Positions 1 through 12,215 of a stretch of DNA of 64,000 nt are shown here, piece after piece; within the stretch, counting starts at the first letter, position 1, and each line of letters starts with the position of its first letter. The notes below the pieces were generated by a model. It had not been told where the DNA came from. It made no database searches and was given only the letters and a program-made list of their open reading frames with translations. The DNA is from Schistosoma mansoni (lineage: Eukaryota; Platyhelminthes; Trematoda; Strigeidida; Schistosomatidae): contig NC_031502.1 of assembly GCF_000237925.1 (NCBI RefSeq), forward strand, positions 27,347,951 to 27,411,950, given 5' to 3'. The position numbers and the translations under genes are program-made.

Positions 1-844
1 GCTGTGTAGTAATCAGCCAATCAGAAACTCTACATGTGACTTTTCATTTTCGTGATGTTTCTAGCAAAACTTTTAGTCAAACGCTGATTAAATAAAATGC
101 TTCTTGATCTTTCCTGAGCTTGTCATGTCTATTGAGAGAAATTTTCAGGATTGCCTCAATACCATGATGTATCTCAGACTGAAGTATCAAATAACAAGAG
201 TGATTCGAAACTATTAATTATTTTCTTACTGTATATTTGGTTACTGGTTGCATAGTTTTCATTCTTAGAGTACATTGTTCAGAAGAAATCCAGTTCCATG
301 AGACTGTTTAACTAAATAGTTCAGATTTGTTATATTCACAGAATCCTTTAAATCTTGGAATCTTATAATCATATTTCATTTTCTAGGTTCAATAAAAAAA
401 GCATGAAAAACATAATCCAAGAAACCGTAGTTTCATTGAAAACAACAGATTTTCTATGAAAATACAATAATATGGGCAGTAGAAGAATACATTCACAGAT
501 TTATATTTAGAAGATTTACGGGTTGATTCATTAAAACTCATTTGTTTAATCAAAAGAAAACTTATGTAAAAGTGAAGAACAAGAGGTAAAAGTATAATAT
601 ACTGACTATTATCAGTAACCTCACAGTCAATCAGGAAAAGCTGCCTAGTTACAGAAGAATTAACAACGAAAAACAATATTGCAAGAGCGAAATAATAACT
701 TTGATTCTAACAATCAACCCTCACATGTCGAATTATTAGGGTTAAGGTTTTCATCACGAACCAACATAAGCGATAATTCTATTCTTCGTGACCCTTCTGC
801 TTATAAACTTATTAAGCTTAGGAATGAAATAAAAAGAAAGAATT
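1..844. other. AT-rich 5' flank, no confident gene
   Basis: No convincing coding exon, RNA gene or transposon was recognised here. A plus-strand open frame at 679-861 has reasonable residue composition but no AUG at its beginning and a stop immediately upstream. It overlaps the proposed start codon at 845 in another frame, so it could be an untranslated leader or a shadow. Confidence 0.4.
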
Positions 845-3800
845 ATGGTGGAAAAGTATAATCTAACCTCACAAAGCAATCTTGAATACGTACTGAATCA
901 CATCACGTACTTAGGAGAAGGTATGTTTTGTATTTTGGCTGAAGCACCATTTTAAATTCACTTTTTGGTTGCATAGTACATATTTTTATTGATTTCGAGC
1001 ATTTTAAAGACCAAATATTGCCAATATTTACTTCATTTATAATAACACAAACGTTATTTATCACTGCACTTTAAATTTCTCGCAAAATACACGAGGCATT
1101 ATCGTAATTCCGACTGGTTAATTCAAGGACATCAGTATATTATCATCATACCGAACAAATTTCACAAAATGATATAAATGAAACTCATTAAAATGCACTT
1201 TCATAAAATGAAACTTCTTTTGATGTAATCTCCAGGAAATAGAGCTGTTTCTAATCAAGCACCGAAAATTTATATTCAGCTATTAATTTACGCTTATTTA
1301 TCGGCTAGAAAAAACCTGTATGGTATTATACGTTTACAGTAGAATGAATAATATTAAAATGAAACTTTTATGGACAAAATCAGATACAATAACATTTGAT
1401 TTTATTTATTCAAGTTTGTTCGGAATCAACTTTAGCTGTTCACAGAATTATGAAAAGGGAACATGAAGTTTTTTATGTAGGTACAAATCATTATTCTATT
1501 AATACTTTATAGATGCTGACGGACTATTTAAACAGTAGATGTAATTGTGTATTATTTTACAGGTTATTACAAACATGATACCTAAATGAAATGGTTTATT
1601 AGTTATAAAATGATGACTGATATCAATTATTTATTATGTTCTGTTTATAGATTTGAAGTAAGTAGACACTTACGGGGACCTATGGATAAAATCGGTTTTT
1701 GCTACAGGTTGCTGAGGGCATTCGATTACACTATCATTGTTAGCTGTTTATGAATCGGGTGCCTGGGTACTTATCTTCGAGAAAACTGATTGCGTCGAAT
1801 CACATTTTCAATGGATTTACTCGGATACTGAGTTATAATACTTATAGCATTCACACTATGAAATTAAACTTTACCTCTCACTTTATTATTTATGTGATGT
1901 CTTCATAGTTTTGGCCTAACTTATTACTAAAATTGGTTGTTTACCCATTTTACATCAATTTATTTCAGCTTTTTATCTATTCATTTACGCCCATATCAGA
2001 ATTTATAAATATGACTGTTGTTATAATGACATGCGTAAAAGTTCCAAAAAAAACTATTGTGTATTCCTATCCACAAATTAACTACGGACAATCTTTAATT
2101 GACTTATTCAACTGTAAGAAGAATAGAATATCCAGTGATAATATGTTGTTTCCAAGTTGTTTTGTTCCAAATAAAATTAATGACCAGGTGAGAGATGAGG
2201 AAATAAGTTGAATTTTCACTGTGATAGTCTTTTAGTTAAATGCGATGAATATGTTACATACATATCATTCGCACACAATGGTGTTGATAGACAAGAAATG
2301 GTTTTGTTGAAGATAATTGTGAAACTATTTTTGACTAAATTAAGATGTGATTTTGAACACGGCTTTCTTTCCTAAAGACTCAGGGATACCACAGCTCATC
2401 CTGCAAACTCCATGAATCACGCTTCACATTCTTAGCCAGTTAGTGAACATAATTTTATAAACCAATTTTATCGTTTAAATAGATTAAATTTAGAAAAAGG
2501 AAAGGAGAAAAGAAATAAGTATATTTTGGTTTTCTAAACAAATGATCAACTTATTAAAATTATCGAAAAATATTGAATATAGAAATTTAGGAACAGAACA
2601 AATCTACTGGATGTCATTTAAAAGTTTATTTTTAATGTACTAGGTCTCTTCTAGCTAGTGAAGAGAAAAGAAAAAAATTTCGGAACTTAAATCATGTTCC
2701 ACTTTTGCGCAGTAATCAGTTATTACAAGATTTGTTCAATTTACGCATGCTACTTTAGTCTCAGCTCCAGTATGGTAAGAACAGGAGTCAAGGTGGTTTG
2801 TGTTAGGCCTGGCAATGGATGGCCATCAGATAAATCGAAAGTAGGAAAGCAGTAGGACCTAACAACATACCAGATGAAACACTGAAGTCAGATATAGAAG
2901 CAAATGAAAACATGCACCATGTCCTATTCACGAAGATTCGGGAGGAAGAGAAAGTGTCATTGACAGACTGGAAAGGAAGACACCTCATCGAGATACCAAA
3001 GAAAGGGGATCTGAGAAAATGTTAAAACTACAGAGGCATCACACTACTGTCAGAACCAGGAAAGGTTTTCAAGAGAGTATTATTGAACAGGATGAAAGAC
3101 TAAGTAGACACTCAAATTCGAGATCAATAGACCAGGTTCTGTAAGGATCGGTCGTGCACAGACCAAATAAGGACACTACGGATCATCGTTGAACAATCAC
3201 ATGAACGGATTTCCTTACTATACATCAACTTCCTTGACGATGAGAAGGCGTTCGACAGTGTGGATAGGAGAACCTATTGGAACCTCCTTCGGCACTATGG
3301 AATGAGTGGCTGGGAAGATCGTCAACATCATACGGAATCGATGCATCGGACTACACTGCAAAGTGGTGCATGGAGAACAGCTGACAGTTGTATTTCAAGT
3401 AAGGATCAGAGTAAGACAAGGCTGCCTACTCTCCCTCTTTCTCTTTCTTCTGGTGGTGGACTGGATGATGAAGACCTCCACATTTAATGGGGAAGCATGA
3501 AATGAAATGAACAAATTGCATGCAACTAGACGATTTCGACTTCACAGATGACCTGGTCCTTCTGTCCCACACACATGAACAAATTAGGGTCAAGACAACC
3601 AGTGTGGAAAAACCCTCTGCATTAATGGTCCTCAACATACACATAAGGGATAAACCAAGATCCTCAAGTAGAACACGGAGAACACCAACCCAATCACATT
3701 TGATGAAGAAACTCTGGAAGATGTAGAAACATTCACGTACCTAGATAACACCATTGATGAACGTAGGGGATCAGATGCAGACGTAAAGGCAAGGATTGGC

Positions 3801-6072
3801 AAAGCAAGGACCGCATCTCTACAATCGAAGAACATATACAACCCAAAACAACTGTCGACTAATTTTAAGATGAGAGTCTTCAATACAAACATCAAGACAG
3901 TCCTACTGTATGGAGCTGAAACGTGGAGAGCTACTACAACCATCGTCAAGAAGGTACAAGTATTTATAAACAGTTGTCTACGCGAAATACTCAACATTCA
4001 CTGGCCGGATACCATCAGCAACAGCCTTCTGTGGGAGAGGACAAACCAGCTTCCAGCTGAAAAGGAAATTAGGAAAAGACATTGGAAGTGAATCAGACAT
4101 ACATTAAGGAAATCACCGAACTGCATCACGAGGGAAGTCCTTACTTGGAATCCGGAAGGGAAGCGGAAACAAGGAAGACCAAAGAATACATTACGCCGGT
4201 AAATAGAGGCAGATATGAAAAGGATGAATAACAACTGGAAAGAACTGGAAATGAATGCCCAGGACAGAGTTGGATGGAGAATGCTGGTGAGCGGCTTATG
4301 CTCCTCCATGAGTGGTAACTGGCGCAAGTAAGTAGAAAGTTAGTAAAGTATTGTTGAAACCAATCAGTGTTATGCTTATTAAAATATTTGGTTTGAATAT
4401 TTCAGTCTCCAAAATAGACGATTATGAAAAATTAGGAATAGTTCATGGTTTTTTTATTCAAAACTATGGATTTCCTAACGCTCATTATAACAACATTGCA
4501 GACGATACCTAATAAAGTTATGTTTCCATTGATATTAGTTAATATAAAGTCTTTTTAACGGATTTTATCTAGTAAAATAATGAGCGTATATTCAGACTTA
4601 AATCATTATGTAAAAGTACCCAAGTTAATGGGCAATAATAGTATAAGCCATATTTAGCTCGTCTGATTTAAGCAACTTTCTTTCCCCATAAAATGTAACC
4701 ATTTAAAAATTGAATTATGAATTTTATCCCTTGTTTTGTTCATTTGTTCTATAAATGACTCTCTACTTGACGTTTTAGTAAATTAGATATTTGTTGAATT
4801 GTTGTGGTATATAGTCATGACGGAGATTGTGATATAAATTATGATTTATAGGAGTTTCCCATTGACATCAGTTGTTTTAATATAACAAAACATTATAATA
4901 AAACCATGTCATTCTTTCCTAAATGAATATTATTTTTGCGTAAACATGTGACAAAGTTGTGTTGGAAATGGTTTTCTGTGTTTCCAAACAAAGAGATGGG
5001 AAAAGCTTGATGTAAACTTGGGTAATTACTATCCACTAAATCTACTAACATGTAAAAGTGTTTTCAAAACAGTGACGTCAATTATGTCAGCAATTTGGTT
5101 ATTTTTTATATCAGTCTCTATTGTTTACATAATCCTCAAAACATTCATTAATATACATTAAATAGGTGCGGCGCTTCTACAGAGACTTTTTATATTGTTT
5201 TTGATTTTTTTTTAGTCTACAATCGAGTCGGAAATATGTGTAAAATAAAAGTTGGCATTTCACTTCAGTTCTTCTGTGGTCAAAGTGATACCATATAGTC
5301 TGATGAAATTGTTTTACATTCCACCATTTTTAATAAATCAGGTCATTGACCATTACTAAACGCCTCATGACTTAGTTCACTTTCGTTTTTAACCGTGATA
5401 CTTATTTTAGCGGGTATTTTTCTACTCACTAACATCATGGTAACTTCCCTTTCATTTTTTTTGGGCACCCATTTTCTCTTCTAAGCTTAAACTGTGAATT
5501 ATACCTACATGTCTTATCTTTTTAAGAAATCTTTTACTCTACAATGTTGTATTCATTGTCATAACTAACACGGATGAGGTAACAAGAAATTTTATATTAT
5601 GAAGGAATTTTTCAATATTCTCACTATTTTCAAAACATTACAGTAACTATCTACAAAAGTCTGTGCGTCTAAAATGATGATGAAGCATTGCTTTATTAAG
5701 GAACTGACCATGTAACTATCAAGTAAAGTGTTTTTATGAGAAAAATAAGCAGTGTCGTTACCAAGAATTTATGCTGTTTATACTCAACCCCTCACTAAAA
5801 AACATTTTAAGTGACACCACTAAAAACATCTGATTTCAACTAAGAGTCTATGTAATTATCATTGTTCTCTTTTTTAAAATACTTTAGAAATTTCCAACTT
5901 CTGTAACTGATGTTGTGATAAGGCCATTTAATGCAGTATATGGAATGAAGATCAGCCTATATATTAACAGAGTATTCCCGCTCAACAATAGAAATCAAAC
6001 GTTTATTTTCAATATCTCTGAGTTTAAATTTAAAAAAGAATTAATAATAACGTTTCAGTCAGATTGGTTTAG
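845..6072 (+). CDS. Putative multi-exon gene of unknown function (5' part)
   Basis: Three exons join in phase. Exon 1, 845-920, starts at the first ATG after an in-frame stop at 830-832 and ends at a GTATGT donor. Exon 2, 2000-2187, follows ATATCAG and ends CAG/GTGAGA. Exon 3, 5888-6072, follows ACTTTAG and ends at GTGAGA. One base plus two bases join across the first junction, and the second junction is phase 0. The joined frame gives about 149 residues and stays open, ending in phase 2, so the gene must continue. Exon 3 reads like an extracellular beta-rich segment with possible N-glycosylation sites (NQT, NIS). A candidate next exon near 6442 (after a T-rich acceptor) reads well only in a frame that does not fit directly. 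I do not recognise the family. The second intron holds an SR2-like LINE fragment. Confidence 0.4.
2806..4345 (+). mobile_element. SR2-like RTE-type LINE, 5'-truncated and decayed
   Basis: This is a dead non-LTR retrotransposon fragment covering reverse transcriptase and the C-terminal region. Broken reading frames recover characteristic blocks: a [14 protein letters not shown] stretch near 2998-3050, the [15 protein letters not shown] block near 3235-3280, an FTDD tetrad near 3541 where active copies have F/YADD, and a C-terminal block ending about 4320. Stops and frameshifts interrupt every part, and the endonuclease half is absent, as expected for 5' truncation during target-primed insertion. 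The 3' end has a TAAG-type tail (GTAAGTAG near 4326). It lies inside the second intron of the tentative plus-strand gene, in sense orientation. Clade (RTE) and name (SR2-like) rest on remembered similarity. Confidence 0.8.
4346..5887. other. Intronic AT-rich DNA
   Basis: Lies between the SR2-like fragment and exon 3 of the tentative gene. I see only AT-rich sequence with homopolymer runs and no supportable exon, RNA gene or repeat boundary. Confidence 0.4.
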
Positions 6073-7071
6073 GTGAGACTGAGTTATATTACACATTCAA
6101 TAATATCACGTATTATTTAAAATAACGTGACTCACACTTATTTCTTTGTAACTAATACAGATTATGAATGTTTAATGTCTCTTTCTTTGAGCTACTTACT
6201 GTCACATGAAAGTAGAAATAACAGAAAACACTTAATGAGTTACAGGGTATTGAACTTTAAGAACAAAATGCCGTGCACTCGTTACTAGCAATGTTGTTCA
6301 CTAAAAGATGTATATGCAATGACAATCATATCATCATTGTTTAAGAATTTTATGTGGAAATGAGTTATATTTTAGAAAAATCAACAGTGATAGACGGGAA
6401 TCAAGGAACTCTTGGATATTATGTGTTTATTTGTTTTTTAGCAACTGCGAAATGAATATCACGGCTTTAATGTGACATTACTGTTTACCTCGGATAAAGA
6501 TGGACACTTCAGAAAGTCATACAGTCAATATTATAATTCATGTATTGCTTATACTGGTTATTCAATAGAATGATAAATTGGCTTCATAATGGGTCATTGC
6601 GTAATATATATCGTCATGGGGAAAAGAATGGAAAATAGAGATTTATTTAAATTTTCATGATGTCAGACGATATTTCAACAACCTGACATTGATATTTAAA
6701 CTTATTTTTTATTAATATTAAAACAATAATACTTTTTGTGGTATCTCAGTGAGTGGAAATTTGCATTTCTAGCGTTTCATGACTCAATGTAAGTCCCTTC
6801 TTCAGAGTAGATAGATAAATAACGGAAAGAAATCAACACAAATTTAAATAGTATGGAGGAAACGAAGCAAAAAATTTTCAGTATAATCAAAATTATAATA
6901 AGTCTGAAAAGTTTAATGTCGTGTTATTTTTGATGAGTGTTTCTGTATGAGACATTGCTGTGTTGATTAGTGTGTATTATTATTTGTATGAAAAATATGT
7001 AATTTGTAATACGAAGCAACGGAGCTAAAATTTGAGTTTATGTGTGTAGATTTTGTGAAAAATGAATACAG

Positions 7072-7340
7072 TTAGATGTGGTTGTTTAGAAAAACAGCCC
7101 AATTTGGATGAATAATCAGGCCTTCTTTTCTATTGAGGATAAAGGGATTTAGTAATAAATGAAACAGCTCAGCTCCTAGCCCTTCATTATAATTGGAATA
7201 AACTTTCCCAGTTATTTCGATACTTTCAATATCGATTTGGTAGTTATCGATTTGTAAATTTTTCAGTTGTACAGGATTATTAGGAGTTCTTTCTGTGTAG
7301 CTTAAGTGTTCCTTAGCACGAGTCAAGATCAAGTGAAATA
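7072..7340 (-). CDS. Candidate terminal coding exon, unknown protein
   Basis: On the minus strand, an acceptor-like TACACTAG is followed by an open frame of about 89 codons ending in TAA at 7072-7074. The predicted peptide has a balanced composition (for example an LQIDNYQIDIES stretch and an IIHPNWAVF stretch near the end), unlike the AT-driven shadows around it. It would need one base from an upstream exon. I could not find that exon, and 9871-10076 on the same strand does not obviously join in phase. I do not recognise the family. Confidence 0.33.
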
Positions 7341-7640
7341 CTAGTGTATAAAGAGACAATATCATAGCTTACCATTGTTTCGTCTTCATTCACATATAAT
7401 TTTTCAAGTTGACAAATCAACTGTGACATTTTATTTACAGGTTCAAATGTTTGGCAAGGATCATTCAGAAATTTAGCATACAATCAAGTTAATATTTCTA
7501 TGCATATGCATATGATTTCTCTTTATCTGATACTACATTTAATAGACAAGTATTATTTAAAATAATTCTAACTGAACTGACACAAAATCAAGATAATGTT
7601 TTCTTCTTCAGTTTCTCTTGAGCTAGACTATAAGTCAATC

Positions 7641-7642
<2 letters not shown>

Positions 7643-7690
<48 letters not shown>
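7643..7690. repeat. (TA)n microsatellite
   Basis: About 48 bases of nearly perfect TA dinucleotide repeat with one TG interruption, ending about 17 bases before a decayed hammerhead SINE. Confidence 0.95.
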
Positions 7691-7691
<1 letters not shown>

Positions 7692-7706
7692 TTTAAATGG
7701 ATTACA

Positions 7707-7825
7707 GGATTCTGGGTTGTCAGTACGCACTGCTGAGGATTCCCATGCTAGAAAAAATTGACCTTCCAGTGCTTCCAAGTTTTGAATGATATTCTAAGAT
7801 CGGTTCGTGATCTGAAAAACATGAA
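7707..7825 (+). mobile_element. Decayed hammerhead-bearing SINE (Sm-alpha type)
   Basis: The segment keeps the order of the SINE: a B-box-like CTGGGTTGTCAG, then GCACTG/CTGAGGA near 7727-7740 and the second stem arm CCAGTGC at 7766-7772, then a tail TTCCAAGTTTTGAATG. The GAAA side of the ribozyme core is damaged (CTAGAAAAAATTG) and the cleavage triplet GTC is lost, so it should not self-cleave. Confidence 0.7.
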
Positions 7826-9870
7826 AATTCTATCATCTCTACAAAATTTTATACTTATAAAATAATCTATTACTCATTTATGGAGAAATTTTAATAGCTC
7901 ACTTTTATCTCGCGTTTTTTGAAGATGTTGTCTAGAAAGACAATGAAACCATAATAGTTAATCCATCTAGATAAAAGAAAGTAACCTCATAAATATGGAA
8001 AGTTTTATTGTTTTCGTAAATTGTAAAATATTTGAACAGACCATTAGTGTCCAAGTTAAAAGAAGATAATTTATCATTCAGCTAAGTTTTAACACTGAAT
8101 GTTCCTTTAAGTTTCTTCTATATGAAAACAAATTTCACAAAAATAACAATTCCAAATGTTACTGATTTGGTAGGTAAACTAAGATGTTCAAAATAAGTCA
8201 TTTATTCTTGTTTTCAGTTTATTGGAGTTTGCACTATTCCTAAAAACACCATATCCATCTAGACTAAATTATCTCTAGGATGGACTATATTACTGTATAT
8301 TTATAGACAAGTCAATCATATACTGGTTATTCACAAATCCATTGGTTTAGAATAATAATTTGTAAGGGAAAAAAAATACACTTTTCCACTAAAACTAGCT
8401 AATTACATTGGTCAGCAATTTACTGAAATCTATAATTGTACATCATTTGTTTATTTTAAATGAATTTATATAGCTGCATTTAAATTTAGGATGTAGTAAT
8501 CACATCCTGTCAAGCATTTTAAACCATCGATTAAAAAAGACTAGTAGTAATTTCATATGCTGGGGGATCATATCTGTAAACGTTTCCATCATCTTTTCAT
8601 AAAGTTAATTGGCCCGAGTAATGAGAATTTTGTAATGTCGGTCTTCTTCTTTTGCACAAATTCTTTAAAACTTCTTATTAATAGTAATTTTAGTTTACGT
8701 CTTGAATGGATCAATACTTTCTGTTTGGTATTAATTTCAACTATGTTTAACATTCATTACTAGTGTTCTCTGAATCTTTACACTCCATGAAAAATCCTTG
8801 TCGAATTCAATGATAATTTTAGAATCCATCTTACTGAGATAATAATGCTCATAAATAAACTAGTCAAGCGGAGCTTGATTTAAATAATACTATATATTTT
8901 ACTGTTTTCTGATGAAGACAATGATTTCTTAGAAGACCAGTAGCACGAATACTTATACTTGGCTTATTCACCTGTGTACTCTCTAGCTTTATTAGTAGTT
9001 ATTTATTTTAGCTGAGTAGTTTTATGGGACGGTCAATAAGAGATGTTTCTGAAATATCATGATTAATAATCTAAACTTCTGAATGCCCTTTAATTCTAAA
9101 ATAAGTCATAGAAGTTCTATGTGGATAGCTGAGAGACATTAGCCAGTAAGTCTTATATATCATGACCAATGACGATGTCTGGGATCATATGAGCCGTTTG
9201 AGTAAGAAGTATGGAGGCTGGAGAATATAAGTTATCGTCGAATTCTCGGAAAAACCCTTAGAGCGTTTTGAATAAAGAGTGGATCGTCATTGTCGCTTTT
9301 CCATAGCTGTTCTTCCTGGAATGTTTTATTTTGGTTATTACTTTAGTGCCCCCCAATGGACGTGTGAATAACTTTCCGAAGAATTTATCAACAAACATAA
9401 TATTTTGCAGCACATAAAATTCCATTTCGTTCAAGCCTCACTTTCTTACTTGAATCAGGATAAGAAACCACCGTTTTTTCTTTCCCCCAAATAACATTCG
9501 AAAAACATATGATCCATACTGTTGAATGTTTTGTAAAGAGATAAGTTCATTAATATTGGTTAGCGTGTTCACTTGGTTATATTACAGAATTTAACATAGA
9601 AAGGTGCAATTTTCCTTTTTAGGCAAACACAAGAAAATAATATGCATCTAGAACGTTCTTCAATTCTCTTTACTGCCTTCGATAGTTTTTGAAAACGAAT
9701 GCTTATCGATGCAGAATTTTGCTGTAAGATAAATCATTTTTGACGCTTAATATTACCGAGGAGTGTTTTATTAAAAACTGGCCTTCTCAGATTCATCAAA
9801 AAATAATCCGACATTCCCAATTTCGTTATAAATTTCGATAAAATTTCTTCCAAGTGACTGAGTCAAAATG

Positions 9871-10076
9871 TCAGAAAACATGTTTGTCATTTAGCATAAG
9901 AGTGCATTTTACTTTTATTGATATATCGAACTCAATAGGTCTACTATAGCGAATCGTTTTCTTGGACGGATGCACCGCTATCATCTTTATATAAAGGTTG
10001 ATCATGTTTTGAGTAATAAAATATTCAGAATAGGGATCCATAAACATCCAGTTTGCAAATTTCATATGGAGCAAAG
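9871..10076 (-). CDS. Candidate coding exon, unknown protein
   Basis: A minus-strand frame opens right after an acceptor-like GACATCAG and runs 66 codons to TGA. Its peptide contains NWMFMDPYSEYF and VHPSKKTIRYSRP. The latter resembles [13 protein letters not shown] in the plus-strand exon at 2000-2187, which may mean a shared domain. No clear donor was found before the stop, although GTTTTC or GTAAAA could serve. The function is unknown. The alternative is a chance frame in AT-rich DNA. Confidence 0.33.
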
Positions 10077-11394
10077 CTGATGTCTTAGATCCCGTTAGTA
10101 GCCACTAGCGTAAATATCTAAAACTGAAGGCATTTTTAGATTGTTCTGAATAAATTAAAACTATAAATAGGAACGTAACATGATATTTCCTACGACAGTC
10201 AAAACGTTTGTACTATGTTTATACACGTTGACGCAACGTTTAAATTTGCTCACTTCCATTAAATTGTAATAATAATCTAATGACACATACATTAGGGGAG
10301 ACTTATGTTTTCTATAAGATAATAGTATCCAGATGTCATCAGAATATTAAATCGTAACTTTTTCCCTCAATACATTTGTTGCTTCTGTTCTTACGTTTTA
10401 ACTAATAGAAATTGTTTTAGCCTGCAACTTAGATAAAATGGCAGTAACCGTAGTTACGTCAAAAAAAATTGGTCTTTATTTCGTAATTATCATAAAAGCA
10501 GTTGAAATAAATAGAAAAAATGACGTTATTGTTGATAAAGGAAAAGCAATGTTATCTATCTAAGAACAGTGTACTAAATAATAGACAATACATCTGACAG
10601 GTTATCAACTTTACTGAAACCTTAACGTACCACATAAATATATTAATATTTATAAACAGTACTTAAAAACCAAACATTTCAAGAAACCACAATACCTTTG
10701 TTAATAGCATTACATTTAGTAAATAAAAACAGTTCATTCACTTGATCTGTCAAATGTAACTTGAATATTTATGCTTACATGTTTGGAAATGTCAATTTAC
10801 TATTATCTTTTTTGACAAAACATGAGACATTGAACGTTTTTAACTGTAGTTAACTGTTCTTAGACATCTTATATCTACACAAATAGGAATATACTCTCAT
10901 TTGATATATTTTGAATAATTAAGGACTATATATTAATAATTCATCACTGTTATTATTACTTCAACATATCCTTACTTAGTACTAGCTTTGTCAGAAAACA
11001 GTGTCAGTAAAATAGCATTTTGCCAAGCCTAAGCAAATCTTATCATAAAATCAGGATATAACTCAGAGATTTACTTGACTTATACTTCAATGGAAATGTC
11101 TCAGGTCTAGAAACCTTATGGAATTTGTTTTAAAAATAATTTAATTTTATTAGAAGTGGTTTTAGCTTAACCTAAGGTGAATTTATTTCCATGGTAATAT
11201 AATCCTATATTCATGGTCTTTTTCTGGCATCAAACACGGATCTGATATCAATAATAATTACAATATTGGCTGTTTATTTAGGTTTAAACTTCGGAAAACT
11301 GTTTGTAAAATGAACCTAAATCAAACTGGATAAACTAAGCAGTGAAAAAAAGGTAGTTTAAACGTTAGGCCCTCTTCACGTCTTCTGAAGGAAC

Positions 11395-11470
11395 TGAGTT
11401 AAATTCCTGGTCGTAGATATTGACTGTTGAGGGGTTCCACAACGAGGCAAAACAGCTCTTCCGAGTTTTC
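11395..11470 (+). mobile_element. Very decayed hammerhead SINE remnant
   Basis: The string GACTGTTGAGGGGTTCCACAACGAGGCAAAACAGCTCTTCCGAG (11422-11465; shown here only as a pattern) lines up with the order stem I, CTGAGGAGTCCC, GGACGAAAC, CCAGT of the other copies, and a GAGTTAAATTCC upstream resembles the B box. Core residues are mutated. Confidence 0.45.
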
Positions 11471-11689
11471 TTATTTTCAATATATATATATATTACGTAG
11501 AAGAAAGTCTGAATGCGTAGCTACAGGATTAATAGTAGGAATGGTAAAATATTTAATAAGAATTTCAGTATTAATAATAACAGTTGGAATAAATAGTCAA
11601 ACGTTTGATGACAGAATTAAGTAACAACCAAGATGTAAATATTAAACTACATAGAATACTTAAGTGAGCAAAACTCTTAGATTTGTGAA

Positions 11690-12215
11690 TGTAGGCTTAT
11701 GTCGATAGCTAATAAAGTTGTACGAACTTCTTTATTTTACATAGGTTAGGCTTCTGAATATGGTTTGCGATGACTGCGATGAACCATGTGGTATCTTTGA
11801 TTGAATTCAGCTGATAATCTTATGAGCCCTATTCAGTGTAACCTGATGTTTTACATTCACCAATCAAGCCAGAATATAATTCCCTATCACCCTTAGGTTT
11901 TCCATTGTTTAACCAGGCTGGATAATGTTCTGCGATGTGCTGACAGACCTGGGGAGTTGTACGTCCTACATAACTGACTTCCGCTGGAGCATCTGAAATG
12001 ACAAGCGCACATAGACGTGACGAATTTGAGAAGTCTGTCTTTATTGATGGTAATCATCATGGGACGACAGTTAAAAACGGTATTTAATTTGGTTGCGGCA
12101 AATGTTGTTGATTAGCTTTTCTTCTCTTTGTGTTAGAATTACATCACTTTTCGATTTGCAATTTTAGAAAAGCGTCTTCATCAGAACTGTTGCTATCATT
12201 GAACACATTTTCGTT
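11690..12215 (-). mobile_element. Penelope-like element fragment with GIY-YIG endonuclease
   Basis: Reading the minus strand from 12200 downwards gives pieces of a Penelope-like C-terminus. There is an INxIC-like linker near 12105, a KDRLLKFV segment near 12040, then SYVGRTTPQVCQHIAEHYPAW near 11970-11910, which matches the GIY-YIG pattern (Y-V-G-R-T-T, E-H, W-L). It finishes with a degraded NHIQKPNLCKIKKFVQ block near 11750 that resembles the usual end of the protein. Stops separate the pieces. The reverse transcriptase half is missing. Penelope-like elements are known in schistosomes (Cercyon group); the exact family is not assignable here. Confidence 0.68.

Noticed and set aside
1653-1711. 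Possible exon after TGTTTATAG
   Set aside because: It reads open in one frame, but its end phase does not fit the next exon at 2000, whereas the exon ending at 920 does.
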